18,376 bases of DNA, from assembly GCA_002392275.1 (NCBI GenBank), contig DGGQ01000099.1, positions 1 through 18,376 on the forward strand, written 5' to 3'. The stretch's first letter is position 1; the number at the start of each line of letters is the position of its first letter. Shown in pieces: positions 7,780 through 15,382 of this stretch. Source of the stretch: Treponema sp. UBA3870 (GTDB lineage: Bacteria; Spirochaetota; Spirochaetia; Treponematales; Treponemataceae). Position numbers and translations under genes: made by a program. The notes beneath the pieces are model-generated. The model saw only the letters and a program-made list of their open reading frames with translations. It did no database searches and was not told where the DNA came from.

Positions 7780-8370
7780 TCAAAATTCAATTTCCGCGTA
7801 TGCAATGTCCTGGACAATTTCATCCAGCGGAATGTGTTTTTGTTTTTTTTCGCCATCCATTTCGACAGTCAAAATGAATCCGTCTTCAAGCGTCTCCACT
7901 TTGCAGATTGCGTCTGGATATTTTTTTGCCGTGAACGCTTTTAAAAATTCTGATGCGACAAGATTTTTTTTGTTGCCACGGATTGATTCTGTGGATATTT
8001 TTTCGAGCTGATTCAGATAGTTTTTTTTGTTCGCAAAAAAGTTTTCGATTTCGGGAAAAGGATTGTTCGGAAATTTTGCGTCTGCGATTTTAACAAAGTC
8101 GTTTCCATTTTTCTGCAAAAAGCTACCCTTGATTTGTGACTGGATGTACAGCCTGAGTTTTATTGTCGCGGTGATTTCCATTTCGCATGTCGCATAGGAT
8201 GAGGCCATTTCAAAACTCGCCTTTACATCTGGATTGTTTTTTGAAAAATCATCGAAAGCTTTCGCAGCTCCATCAAAATATAGCGGGCTGCCATCTTTCC
8301 GCACCATATTTTTTTGCTGCATTGTGATTAAAATCTCTTTCCAGAAATCCGCTTCCACATCATCGTACAT
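7780..8370 (-). CDS. uncharacterised protein, third gene of the AAA+/VWA operon
   Basis: A 196-residue, mostly soluble protein rich in Lys, Glu and Phe, with no signal peptide or membrane segment and no recognised domain. The start is ATG 8370, because GGAGG (8381..8377) lies 6 nt before it. A longer reading from 8418 would translate that site and overlap the VWA gene. The start is 20 nt after the stop of the VWA gene, so it is the last member of a three-gene operon with a MoxR-like ATPase and a VWA protein. Small partner proteins of this kind are often substrates or adaptors of MoxR-VWA chaperone pairs; here that role is only inferred from position. Confidence 0.75.
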   Translation of the reverse strand: MYDDVEADFWKEILITMQQKNMVRKDGSPLYFDGAAKAFDDFSKNNPDVKASFEMASSYATCEMEITATIKLRLYIQSQIKGSFLQKNGNDFVKIADAKFPNNPFPEIENFFANKKNYLNQLEKISTESIRGNKKNLVASEFLKAFTAKKYPDAICKVETLEDGFILTVEMDGEKKQKHIPLDEIVQDIAYAEIEF

Positions 8371-8390
8371 TTTTTTCCTCCAATCAAAAA

Positions 8391-9563
8391 TTAAAATGGC
8401 AGGTAGCTTGCCGCGCATTGACCGATTTTTTCAATCCAGTGTCTGTTTTTTTCGTAGGACTGTCTTGAGTCCAAAATCCACAGTATGTTTTTTTTCGAGA
8501 CGATTTTTGGAATCTCACCTTCGCCGTCCGTAAAAATTATCATTCCGCTGTATTCGCTCTGGTGCTCCTCAAAAAAATCTACCGCGCACTGGAAATTAGT
8601 TCCGCCCTTTCCTTTGATTTCGGACAGCTTGACATTTTTTGTGAACCTTAACGCCTGTGTGTTTTTTAAATTCACGTCAAAAAAAATCAGGTCGATTTTT
8701 TCAATTATTCCCAAAAAGAAAATATTTTTTATCGCCGTGTAGAAATGGGAAAAACTTTCTTCCTGAATCGAGCCGCTGGAGTCCACCGCAATCAAAATGT
8801 CTGCCTTGCGTTCGTATCTGCTTCCCATCGCCCTGAATCCATAGCGTCTGCTCGGTCTCATCCGCGTGAGTTTTCTGTTCGCGCTCACAATGTTTTCCCT
8901 GAACCTGTTTAGTGCACGTCTGTAGTCAAAAGAAAAATCGTAGGATGCTTTTAATTCCCGACGTGTGTTTCCACCAAGGCTGCCCCATCCTTCATCAGCA
9001 TCTGCCTTTTGGATTTGCGCCTGAATATTTTTTTGTGCATCAACGTTTTCTTCCCAAAGTTCAGAACTCTCATCGAACGCACCCATGTCCGCAATGGAAA
9101 ACCCAATTCCCTCTCCGCCGCGGGATTTTTTTACTATGTCCAGAATGAATTTGTACCACTCTTCAAAACTCATGTCGGGAAAAGTCGCAAAAGTTCCAAC
9201 CATGCGCTTCAAATATTCCACCCCCTTTAGAGGAACAGAAATTTTGTAAAGCTGGTTAATAACCGCATCGCTCGCCATTGCAAGAATTGAGTTCTGGGCG
9301 TTGTGTGGTTTTCGTGAGTATGGATGCATGAACAATATTCTCAGCGACTCGACTTTTAGATATTCCTCAATCTGCGTGGAAGAAAATTTTTCAAGAATCT
9401 CTTCTGAAAATTCAATGCACATTTTTCCTGTCCGCATTGGGATTGAAAGTCCGTCGTTTTTTAGGAGCGTGTGACCAGAGATAACGGAAAAAAGAAGCGG
9501 CTCCGTGTAAAACCATTTTTGAGAAATCTCGCTCAATATTTTTTCAACAGATTTTTTTTCCAA
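8391..9563 (-). CDS. VWA-domain protein of the DUF2201 type with a degenerate metallopeptidase-like half
   Basis: A 390-residue protein. The C-terminal half (about 250-385) is a von Willebrand A-like domain with an intact MIDAS: D-S-S-G-S in ILIAVDSSGS (near 258), the Thr of GKGGTNF (near 319) and the Asp of IIFTDGEGE (near 344). The N-terminal half matches the layout of the DUF2201 putative metallopeptidase domain. At residues 68-82, where HEXXH...H is expected, it reads KVESLRILFMHPYSRKP: only the Glu and the last His remain, so protease activity is doubtful. MoxR-type ATPases commonly act with a VWA partner as a metal- or cofactor-insertion or chaperone machine. The gene starts 2 nt after the stop of the ATPase gene. 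The start ATG 9563 is the first available. Confidence 0.88.
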   Translation of the reverse strand: MEKKSVEKILSEISQKWFYTEPLLFSVISGHTLLKNDGLSIPMRTGKMCIEFSEEILEKFSSTQIEEYLKVESLRILFMHPYSRKPHNAQNSILAMASDAVINQLYKISVPLKGVEYLKRMVGTFATFPDMSFEEWYKFILDIVKKSRGGEGIGFSIADMGAFDESSELWEENVDAQKNIQAQIQKADADEGWGSLGGNTRRELKASYDFSFDYRRALNRFRENIVSANRKLTRMRPSRRYGFRAMGSRYERKADILIAVDSSGSIQEESFSHFYTAIKNIFFLGIIEKIDLIFFDVNLKNTQALRFTKNVKLSEIKGKGGTNFQCAVDFFEEHQSEYSGMIIFTDGEGEIPKIVSKKNILWILDSRQSYEKNRHWIEKIGQCAASYLPF

Positions 9564-9565
9564 AG

Positions 9566-10624
9566 TCAGATTGCCTCAAAAATTTTTTTGTACATTGATT
9601 TACATTCGGTCGAAATAAAAAAAACTGTTTCAGGATAGGCACTCGCGCTGATTAGTGAAATGAAGTGCGAAAGGATTTCCCTCTGTTTTTTTTCGGTAAC
9701 AAAATCAAAATATTTTTCAAGATTTAATGCGACAGATTTTTTTTGTTCTTCGCTATATTTTTTTGCCTCAATAAAATTGAAGAGCGAATTGTTTATCTGT
9801 GTAAAATCTGTTGGCGACAGTTTTTCAATTTTATTTTTAATGGAAGAAAAATCTGAACACAAAATTTTTTTTGCGGACGGAATGTTGTTCTGGTTCACAA
9901 ATTTAAAAAACAGCGCGCATGTTTTTGTACCGATAATTCCCGCGACAATTGCTTTGTGAATATCTTGAAGCTCGGGAAACTTTTTTATAATGTCGCTGGT
10001 CCGCTCCCAACTTCTTCGGTCCGGTGTTCTTTCAAGTGGATCCATTTCTGAAGATTTTTTGTCGCCATCAAGCTGCTCGGGATTTTCATTGATGAAATCT
10101 ATTATCCTTTCATCCACTCCGGATTTTTCTGCCCAGTCCAGCCAGTCCTGAACGGTCGGCGCAAATTCGTAAATGTTGAATCGGCTCACAAGTGCGGGGT
10201 CCAAATCTGTAAGCTGGTATTCATTTCCATTGTTCACCGCGCTTATAATTCTGCTGCCATCAGGGAGTGACTTTCCGGCAAGTTTTCGGTTCAATGTCAA
10301 ATCCATAATTGTCTGCAAAACTTCGGGACGTGCACGGTTCAGCTCGTCCAAAAAAAGGACAACAGGTTTTCCGTCAACAGGAAACCAGTACGGAAGCATG
10401 AAATCTGTTTTTCCTGTCGTCTCATTTTTTTCGGGAAGACCAATTAAATCTCCGGGGTCGCTCATCTGACCAAGAAACAAAGTCACAACTCTTTCGCCCC
10501 TTTTTGAAAAATAGTCCTCAAGAATACGGCTCTTGCCAATGCCATGTTTTCCGACGAGCATAATGTTTTGTTCCGCAGGCGTGTTGTCCAAAATAAAAGC
10601 CAGCTGATTTGAATCGACAGTCAT
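9566..10624 (-). CDS. MoxR-like AAA+ ATPase (dynein-related AAA_5 type)
   Basis: A 352-residue protein. Walker A is G25-K-H-G-I-G-K-S32, Walker B is VVLFLDELNR with D93-E94. Sensor 1 is the SAVNNGNEY segment, and the arginine finger is in DPALVSRF. The sequence DPGDLIGLP with PYWFPVDGKP before Walker B is typical of MoxR/AAA_5 proteins. The C-terminal part (about 190-352) is helical. MoxR ATPases remodel or activate partner proteins using ATP, usually with a VWA protein encoded next door, as here. It heads a three-gene operon. A ribosome binding site (AAGGGA, about 7 nt spacing) supports ATG 10624, and a strong promoter lies upstream. Confidence 0.9.
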   Translation of the reverse strand: MTVDSNQLAFILDNTPAEQNIMLVGKHGIGKSRILEDYFSKRGERVVTLFLGQMSDPGDLIGLPEKNETTGKTDFMLPYWFPVDGKPVVLFLDELNRARPEVLQTIMDLTLNRKLAGKSLPDGSRIISAVNNGNEYQLTDLDPALVSRFNIYEFAPTVQDWLDWAEKSGVDERIIDFINENPEQLDGDKKSSEMDPLERTPDRRSWERTSDIIKKFPELQDIHKAIVAGIIGTKTCALFFKFVNQNNIPSAKKILCSDFSSIKNKIEKLSPTDFTQINNSLFNFIEAKKYSEEQKKSVALNLEKYFDFVTEKKQREILSHFISLISASAYPETVFFISTECKSMYKKIFEAI

Positions 10625-10656
10625 AATCTTCCCTTTGATTTTAAAGATACCCCAGT

Positions 10657-10685
10657 ATTATATTGAATGTCGAGGATTTTGTCAT
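10657..10685 (-). promoter_or_regulatory. strong sigma70-type promoter of the AAA+/VWA operon
   Basis: On the minus strand ATGACA (10685..10680, 5 of 6 consensus) and TATAAT (10662..10657, perfect) are separated by exactly 17 nt. Transcription would start near 10650, leaving a leader of about 26 nt that contains the AAGGGA ribosome binding site. Confidence 0.7.
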
Positions 10686-10699
10686 GCCATTTTTTTGGG

Positions 10700-10728
10700 T
10701 TCCCAAATCTTTATAAATGTATTATTCT
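10700..10728 (+). promoter_or_regulatory. candidate leaderless promoter of the two-helix membrane protein
   Basis: TTCCCA (10700-10705) and TATTCT (10723-10728) are 17 nt apart, each matching 4 of 6. The 7th base after the -10 is the A of ATG 10735. A competing -10, TATAAA (10712-10717), matches 5 of 6 and would give an 11-nt leader. Neither option leaves a Shine-Dalgarno sequence. Confidence 0.4.
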
Positions 10729-10734
10729 TTTGGA

Positions 10735-11142
10735 ATGGAAAATGAAGTTGAAAATAAAGTTGAAATTGGAAATCCACCGGCGCAAAGTCCCCGCAAGAAA
10801 TCTTGGTTCAATAATTTTGTCCGATGGATGAAGCTGAAGCTTAAAAAACTCTGGCGTTACATCAAGTCTGAAATCACGGATGTAAAAACTTTTATAATTT
10901 TTGCAATTGTTGTAGCGGTGGTCTATTCTCCTGTATGGCTTTGCTACATCCTGTATTTTGCGTTCAAGTGGAAATGGTGTTTTGTTGTCGCATCGTCATG
11001 CCTTGCATTTTGGGCTGGACCGTTCACACCGTTTTTCCCATTGTGCATTGCGATTACGCTTGGAATCAAAAAGATTATGAGAAAAATTTTCCAGAAAAAG
11101 GCTGAGAAATTGGTGGCGGAAAATGTGGAGAGTGTGGAATAA
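10735..11142 (+). CDS. small membrane protein with basic N-terminal region
   Basis: A 135-residue protein. Residues about 20-50 are strongly basic and could form an amphipathic helix (KKSWFNNFVRWMKLKLKK). Two hydrophobic segments follow, near residues 50-75 and 82-110, and then a basic tail (KKIMRKIFQKKAEK). No family is recognised. The start is ATG 10735; an ATG at 10717 would add MYYSFG but would run through the likely -10 element. It is divergent from the AAA+/VWA operon and could be a membrane partner of it, although position is the only argument. Confidence 0.6.
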   Translation: MENEVENKVEIGNPPAQSPRKKSWFNNFVRWMKLKLKKLWRYIKSEITDVKTFIIFAIVVAVVYSPVWLCYILYFAFKWKWCFVVASSCLAFWAGPFTPFFPLCIAITLGIKKIMRKIFQKKAEKLVAENVESVE

Positions 11143-11150
11143 AATTTTTC

Positions 11151-11179
11151 TTGCGGTCCGTTCGCAACTTGTGTAGAAT
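11151..11179 (+). promoter_or_regulatory. promoter giving a leaderless TatD-like mRNA
   Basis: TTGCGG (11151-11156) and TAGAAT (11174-11179, 5 of 6) are exactly 17 nt apart. The 7th base after the -10 is the A of ATG 11186. The only other purine-rich stretch, AGG at 11182-11184, is too close to the ATG to act as a ribosome binding site. This is the clearest leaderless geometry in the window. Confidence 0.55.
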
Positions 11180-11185
11180 ATAGGT

Positions 11186-12073
11186 ATGTATTCAGATTTG
11201 TTTTTTAATTTTTCACAGATGACTCAGGATGCCGGACTTGACTACGGTGCGGAAATCTTTTCGCGGATGGCAAAATCAAAACCGTTTTTTGCTTTGGACA
11301 CTGGTATGAAGGCGGACGATATATGGCAGCGTGCATCACTTGTCGGCGAGGCGATTGATTTAATCGAGGACGAGAGCGCAAAACACAATGCTCGGCAGAT
11401 GGTGTATTTCAGTGCCGGAATAATGGGTGATTTGGATTCCATTGAAAACCGTTACGACTACATTGAGCGGCTGGAGGACAATATAAACTCCTTCAAAAAT
11501 TCCGATGTTGATTTTGCAGACCGTCTTGTTGCGATTGGTCCATGCGGAATTGACCACGACTGGGAATCTGCGGAATACGAAGGACGCGACCATGAGTATT
11601 TTGATGCCCGCACAATTTCTGACGAGCGAGATCTTTTTGCTTTGGAAATGACCCTGGGGAAAAAACTTTCCATGCCGGTGCTTGTCCACTCTCGAAAAGG
11701 CTTCCGCGAAACTTCCGATGTTCTTAAAGCCGTGAAATGGAACAGGGGCGTAATCCATGGCTACTCGTACGAAAAATCGGAGCTGGATTTTTTTCTTGAT
11801 TTGGGATGGTACATCAGTTTTAGCGGCGCGGTGACTTATTCTGGAAAAAAGGCCGCACAGGATATGGCGGAAATTCTTGAGTATGTTCCGAAAGACAGAA
11901 TCATGATTGAATCGGATTCGCCATACTATGCCCCCGTACCCCTCAAGAACACGTTGAACACTCCGCTCAACATAACTTACATCTACGACTACATTGCATC
12001 AAAACGACATGTTCCTGTATCTAAACTTTCTGCCGCGGTTGATGAAAATTTCAAAAAATTGTTTTTGGACTGA
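11186..12073 (+). CDS. TatD-family hydrolase-like protein with missing metal ligands
   Basis: A 295-residue protein with the amidohydrolase fold of TatD DNases. Recognisable family blocks are ALDTGMKADD, AIGPCGIDHDW (116-126), PVLVHSRKGFRET (H168), GVIHGYSYEKSE (H191), FSGAVTY and MIESDSPYYAP (D244). In active TatD the N-terminal D-T-H-x-H motif supplies two metal ligands; here it is D4-L-F-F-N8, so both His are gone. The metal-binding Glu of the aiGEiGLD block is Pro119. The later His and Asp ligands remain. It is therefore probably not a normal metallo-DNase; it may be a binding protein or a repurposed enzyme (inference). Its mRNA appears leaderless. The next gene starts 8 nt after its stop and is likely co-transcribed. 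Confidence 0.8.
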   Translation: MYSDLFFNFSQMTQDAGLDYGAEIFSRMAKSKPFFALDTGMKADDIWQRASLVGEAIDLIEDESAKHNARQMVYFSAGIMGDLDSIENRYDYIERLEDNINSFKNSDVDFADRLVAIGPCGIDHDWESAEYEGRDHEYFDARTISDERDLFALEMTLGKKLSMPVLVHSRKGFRETSDVLKAVKWNRGVIHGYSYEKSELDFFLDLGWYISFSGAVTYSGKKAAQDMAEILEYVPKDRIMIESDSPYYAPVPLKNTLNTPLNITYIYDYIASKRHVPVSKLSAAVDENFKKLFLD

Positions 12074-12081
12074 GGAAGAAG

Positions 12082-13032
12082 ATGAAAAAAATATTTCTAG
12101 CCTTTGTGTTTGCGTCTGTTTCATTCGCGTTTGCCGATGACGTGGTTCTTCTGCGCGATTTTGTGATTGACGGCGCGAAAGTACAGAAAAAAGTCCGCGT
12201 TGTCAGCAAGCAGGAATTTGATTACGATGGAAAAATTATCAGGGATTATTCTCCGGGCGACAGCGACTTTATTTATTTTTACAATGCCGATGGGAAAATA
12301 GAAAAAACTTATTACACATACAACTATGAAAGCAAAAAAGGTGTCTGGTGGTATGAGTACAATATCGAAAAAAATCTGACAGAAATCAAAACTGCCGACT
12401 ACAATGTGATTGAATATTTTTACGATGACGACACAAAACTCCTTGTGCAAAAAAATGACAGCGGCTTTTGTGATGAAAAATATGAGTACGATGAAAATGG
12501 ACGCATGATAAAATCCATAGACCAGTGGGGCGAAACCGATTATAAATACAACGATATGGGAAATCTTGTCTGGATGCGTAATGGGCAGGGTGATGAGAGT
12601 TTTTATCGCTATGATTCAAAAAACAGACTTGTCTATGACCTGTTGATTACCTTCGATGACAACAATGTGATTTTGGAACGCATTACAGAATTTGATGACG
12701 ACAATTTTACAGAAACAATGCACACGAACCGTCTTGGTGATGGAAATGTTACATACACATCCGCAGAGTTTTATAAATACAATCCGGAGGGGCTTATGGT
12801 CTATTCCCGAAATGAAACAGAAAGCTTCTCGCCATCCGAATTTTTGCTTGGGCTGAGAGAATCTGAAAGCAGAAACCGGACGGTCGAATACTTTTATAAA
12901 TATGATGATTCCGGCAACTTGATACAGACAACAAAACTTATTGACGGTGTGGAGACAAATTTTTTTTATGAGTACAGTTTCTGGGACAACGGAAATGTTA
13001 ACACTGGAATTGTTTATGAAGAGCTAAAATAG
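12082..13032 (+). CDS. secreted YD-repeat-like protein
   Basis: A 316-residue protein with a signal peptide (MKKIFLAFVFASVSFAFA, cleavage expected before D19). The mature part carries tandem repeats of about 20 residues with the pattern Y-x-Y-D/N-x-x-G/N-x-L/M, seen in KYEYDENGRMIK, DYKYNDMGNLVW, FYRYDSKNRLVYD and FYKYDDSGNLIQ. These resemble the YD repeats of RHS and teneurin proteins, but the toxin-bearing RHS core is absent; this is more like the short periplasmic YD-repeat proteins of spirochaetes and Bacteroidota. GAGGAAG before the ATG serves as a ribosome binding site. It is probably co-transcribed with the TatD-like gene 8 nt upstream. Confidence 0.75.
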   Translation: MKKIFLAFVFASVSFAFADDVVLLRDFVIDGAKVQKKVRVVSKQEFDYDGKIIRDYSPGDSDFIYFYNADGKIEKTYYTYNYESKKGVWWYEYNIEKNLTEIKTADYNVIEYFYDDDTKLLVQKNDSGFCDEKYEYDENGRMIKSIDQWGETDYKYNDMGNLVWMRNGQGDESFYRYDSKNRLVYDLLITFDDNNVILERITEFDDDNFTETMHTNRLGDGNVTYTSAEFYKYNPEGLMVYSRNETESFSPSEFLLGLRESESRNRTVEYFYKYDDSGNLIQTTKLIDGVETNFFYEYSFWDNGNVNTGIVYEELK

Positions 13033-13074
13033 ATTTTCGAATATTTTAATTTTGTACCCTTTTCCAAAATCCTG

Positions 13075-13083
13075 TGTTATAAT
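13075..13083 (+). promoter_or_regulatory. extended -10 promoter of the GH5 gene
   Basis: TGTTATAAT is a perfect extended -10 (TGnTATAAT), which can act without a good -35; TTGTAC at 13052-13057 is 20 nt away. The leader (about 13090-13119) contains the perfect palindrome TTGCATGCAA (13101-13110), a possible operator, and then AAGGAGG (13109-13115). Confidence 0.55.
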
Positions 13084-13119
13084 TTGCAAAGGTATGTAAA
13101 TTGCATGCAAGGAGGACAC

Positions 13120-14029
13120 ATGAATATTACAATACGTAAGTGGGGGGTATATAGCTCTCCGTAGATTAACACTAACAGCTGTTCTGCTTTTGCTGACGGG
13201 ACTTGCCTTTGCACAAAATAGTCTGCCCTTTTCAAAAGGCATCAACATGCTAGCCTTTTTTGAAACCTGGAATAAAGGAGAGCTACCAAATCTAAATAAG
13301 CATGATGAAGCAGATTTTGCCTGCCTTAAAAGCATGGGAGTGGATGTAATCAGGCTTGTCTGTGATTTTGATCTTTATACTGAAGAAGCTTCTGGTATAG
13401 GAAAAATAGACGAAGCAATTCTTAAAAAAGTTGACGAGGTTTGTGATTGGGCGGAGAGAAATCAGATTTATCTGATAATTGATAATCATAACAATCATAC
13501 ATTTGATCCATTTGGTCAATGGACCTATACCAATAATGATTTTATACTTTTGCAAAAACATTTTGAATCAGTCTGGTCTCAGATTGCGCTACGTTATAAA
13601 GACAGAAGCGATTATATCATTTACGAAATTATGAATGAGCCGAACGGTGGAAATGCAGGCAAATGGTATAAGATACAGCAGGAAACTATTAAACTTATAA
13701 GAAGTTATGATTCCAAACATTCAATTGTTGTAAGTTGTATAGAATATTCAAATCTTAGAGAATTGGTAAAGTTAAAACCTTATAAAGATGATAATCTGAT
13801 TTATACCTTCCATTTTTACGACCCGTATCTTTTTACACATCAAGGTATTATAGCTCTTTCAGATCCTACCAATGCCAGACTGGAAAATATTCCTTTCCCC
13901 TATGACTCGAAAAGGTTCCCAAAACTGCCGGATGATCTTTCATGGTTAAGGGAACAATACCGTACAGAAGGAACCGTAAAATATATAAACAGCTTGATTA
14001 AGAAAGTCACTGACTGGGCAAAATTGTGA
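13120..14029 (+). pseudogene. GH5 endoglucanase gene, frameshifted and 3'-truncated
   Basis: AAGGAGG stands 4 nt before ATG 13120, but that frame ends at the TAG at 13162 after 14 codons. The next frame continues as IALRRLTLTAVLLLLTGLAFAQ, a clear signal peptide, into a GH5-family glycoside hydrolase. Deleting one G from the G6 run at 13142-13147 would join the two parts. The hydrolase region has the strand with the conserved Arg (VIRLVCDF), DNHNNH, the acid/base Glu of MNEPNGG (codon 13637-13639) and HFYDPYLFTHQG. It stops at TDWAKL (14029), just before the strand that in GH5 carries the catalytic nucleophile Glu (the G/N-E-F-G motif) and the later Trp. The catalytic site is therefore incomplete. 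The coding region is more AT-rich than most neighbours, which suggests transfer. Most likely a decaying cellulase gene; a sequencing error could explain the frameshift but not the missing 3' end. Confidence 0.82.
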
Positions 14030-14055
14030 TTAAAAAGAAATAGTTTTTTAAATAA

Positions 14056-15372
14056 TTACATACCTTTCAAATCAATTTTATATACAAAGTCCGGCAGTAC
14101 ACTGTTTTGAATGAACATTGTCATATAAATCGGAAGGTATGTAATTTTACCGGTCTCTTTAATATTATCATTACAGAGCACATACGCTTTTTTAATATCA
14201 TAATCTGGATTTGCAAGAACAGTTTTTAAGGCGTTGTGGCGTTCATAATCTTTGCCGGATTTTACTTCTATAGGAACAATTTCATCGTCCAACTTGATTA
14301 CAAAATCAAGCTCGCCCTGTTTTTTGTTGTTGAAATAGAAAAGTTTAAAGTTATGTGCTTTTAGTTCCTGTGCGACAGTGTTTTCAAAAATTGCACCAAA
14401 GTTAATGCCATTTTCATTATTCAGAATTTTCAGTTGTATTCCCTGTGCGTATTGACTTGCGAGCAGACCAACATCATTAGAAAAAAGCTTGAACAGATTG
14501 CGCTGCTTTGCAAGTTCCAGGGGCAGAGTGGGAGATTCAATATTATATGTTGGTAATGCAACCCCTGCCTCTCTAAGCCAGATAAAGCTGTCTTCATAAC
14601 GGCTGAATTTAAGATTCTCGTTCAGCTTTTTTAGAATAAATCGTTTGTTCTGGGAATTCAGCTCCGCTGGAATCAAATCAAAAATATCTTCAATGTAGAG
14701 TTTGTTTTGCGGATCATATTGAGAAATATCTTCGCGGTACATCTGCAGAATTGATTTTTGAACCGCCAGCACATTTTGAATATTATTAGTATCAATATAA
14801 GTCTGAACAACGGAAGGCATTCCGCCGGTAATCATATAAAGCCTGAAAAGCTGCATCATTTTTTCATGGACAAAAGAATCAACAGGTATCTTTTGTTCAA
14901 AACTTTTTTTTAGTGAATCAAAAACTTGTGGTTGAACTCCGCAGGCAATAAAGAATTCCTCCAAATCTAAAGGGTACATTTCTTTTATTGTCATAAAACC
15001 TACAGGCACAGAACGGAGCCCTTTAAGTTCAATTCCGAGCAGTGAACCGCTGAGCGCATAACGGTAGCTTCCTTCTTCAACAAGAAATTTTATAGCCGTC
15101 ACAATTTCAGGAACTTTCTGGACCTCATCAAAAAAAATAAGCGTCTTTCCCTTTTGCATGGGTTGATTTTTCAAAGCTGATATTCTTAAAAGGATATCCC
15201 TTGCATCTTTTGCATTATTAAAAACTTCGATTGCTTGCGGCATTTCTATAAAATTGATTTCAATAAAGTTTTCAAAATGAGATTTTCCAAATTCACGGAT
15301 TGCAAAGGACTTTCCTATCTGGCGCGCACCTGTTACAAGAAGAGCTTCTTTTGGGTTTTCTGAATAACACAA
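14056..15372 (-). CDS. AAA_14/DUF4143 ATPase with nuclease-like C-terminus (downstream copy)
   Basis: A 438-residue protein. Walker A is G15-A-R-Q-I-G-K-S22, and Walker B is TLIFFDEVQKVPE, the EVQ/EAQ-x-VP form typical of AAA_14. The middle holds the AAA_14 lid and a winged-helix-like region (about 210-260). The DUF4143 end contains GELDFVIK followed by IVPIEVKSGK (about 350-375), the D...E-x-K pattern of a PD-(D/E)XK nuclease fold. Such ATPases are numerous in gut bacteria and archaea and have no settled function. The start is TTG 15372, with AAGGAGG (15384..15378) 5 nt before it and an in-frame TAA directly upstream. Only 14 residues precede Walker A, fewer than in most relatives, so the N-terminal helix may be missing. 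A five-copy 33-nt repeat array lies immediately upstream. Confidence 0.88.
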   Translation of the reverse strand: MCYSENPKEALLVTGARQIGKSFAIREFGKSHFENFIEINFIEMPQAIEVFNNAKDARDILLRISALKNQPMQKGKTLIFFDEVQKVPEIVTAIKFLVEEGSYRYALSGSLLGIELKGLRSVPVGFMTIKEMYPLDLEEFFIACGVQPQVFDSLKKSFEQKIPVDSFVHEKMMQLFRLYMITGGMPSVVQTYIDTNNIQNVLAVQKSILQMYREDISQYDPQNKLYIEDIFDLIPAELNSQNKRFILKKLNENLKFSRYEDSFIWLREAGVALPTYNIESPTLPLELAKQRNLFKLFSNDVGLLASQYAQGIQLKILNNENGINFGAIFENTVAQELKAHNFKLFYFNNKKQGELDFVIKLDDEIVPIEVKSGKDYERHNALKTVLANPDYDIKKAYVLCNDNIKETGKITYLPIYMTMFIQNSVLPDFVYKIDLKGM

Positions 15373-15382
15373 TTATGCCTCC

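Noticed and set aside
12082..13032. RHS-type polymorphic toxin
   Set aside because: The YD-like repeats are present, but there is no RHS core motif, no C-terminal toxin domain and no immunity gene downstream.
13024..13335. Minus-strand open frame across the GH5 start
   Set aside because: It overlaps the GH5 promoter, ribosome binding site and signal peptide, and its product has no recognisable features.
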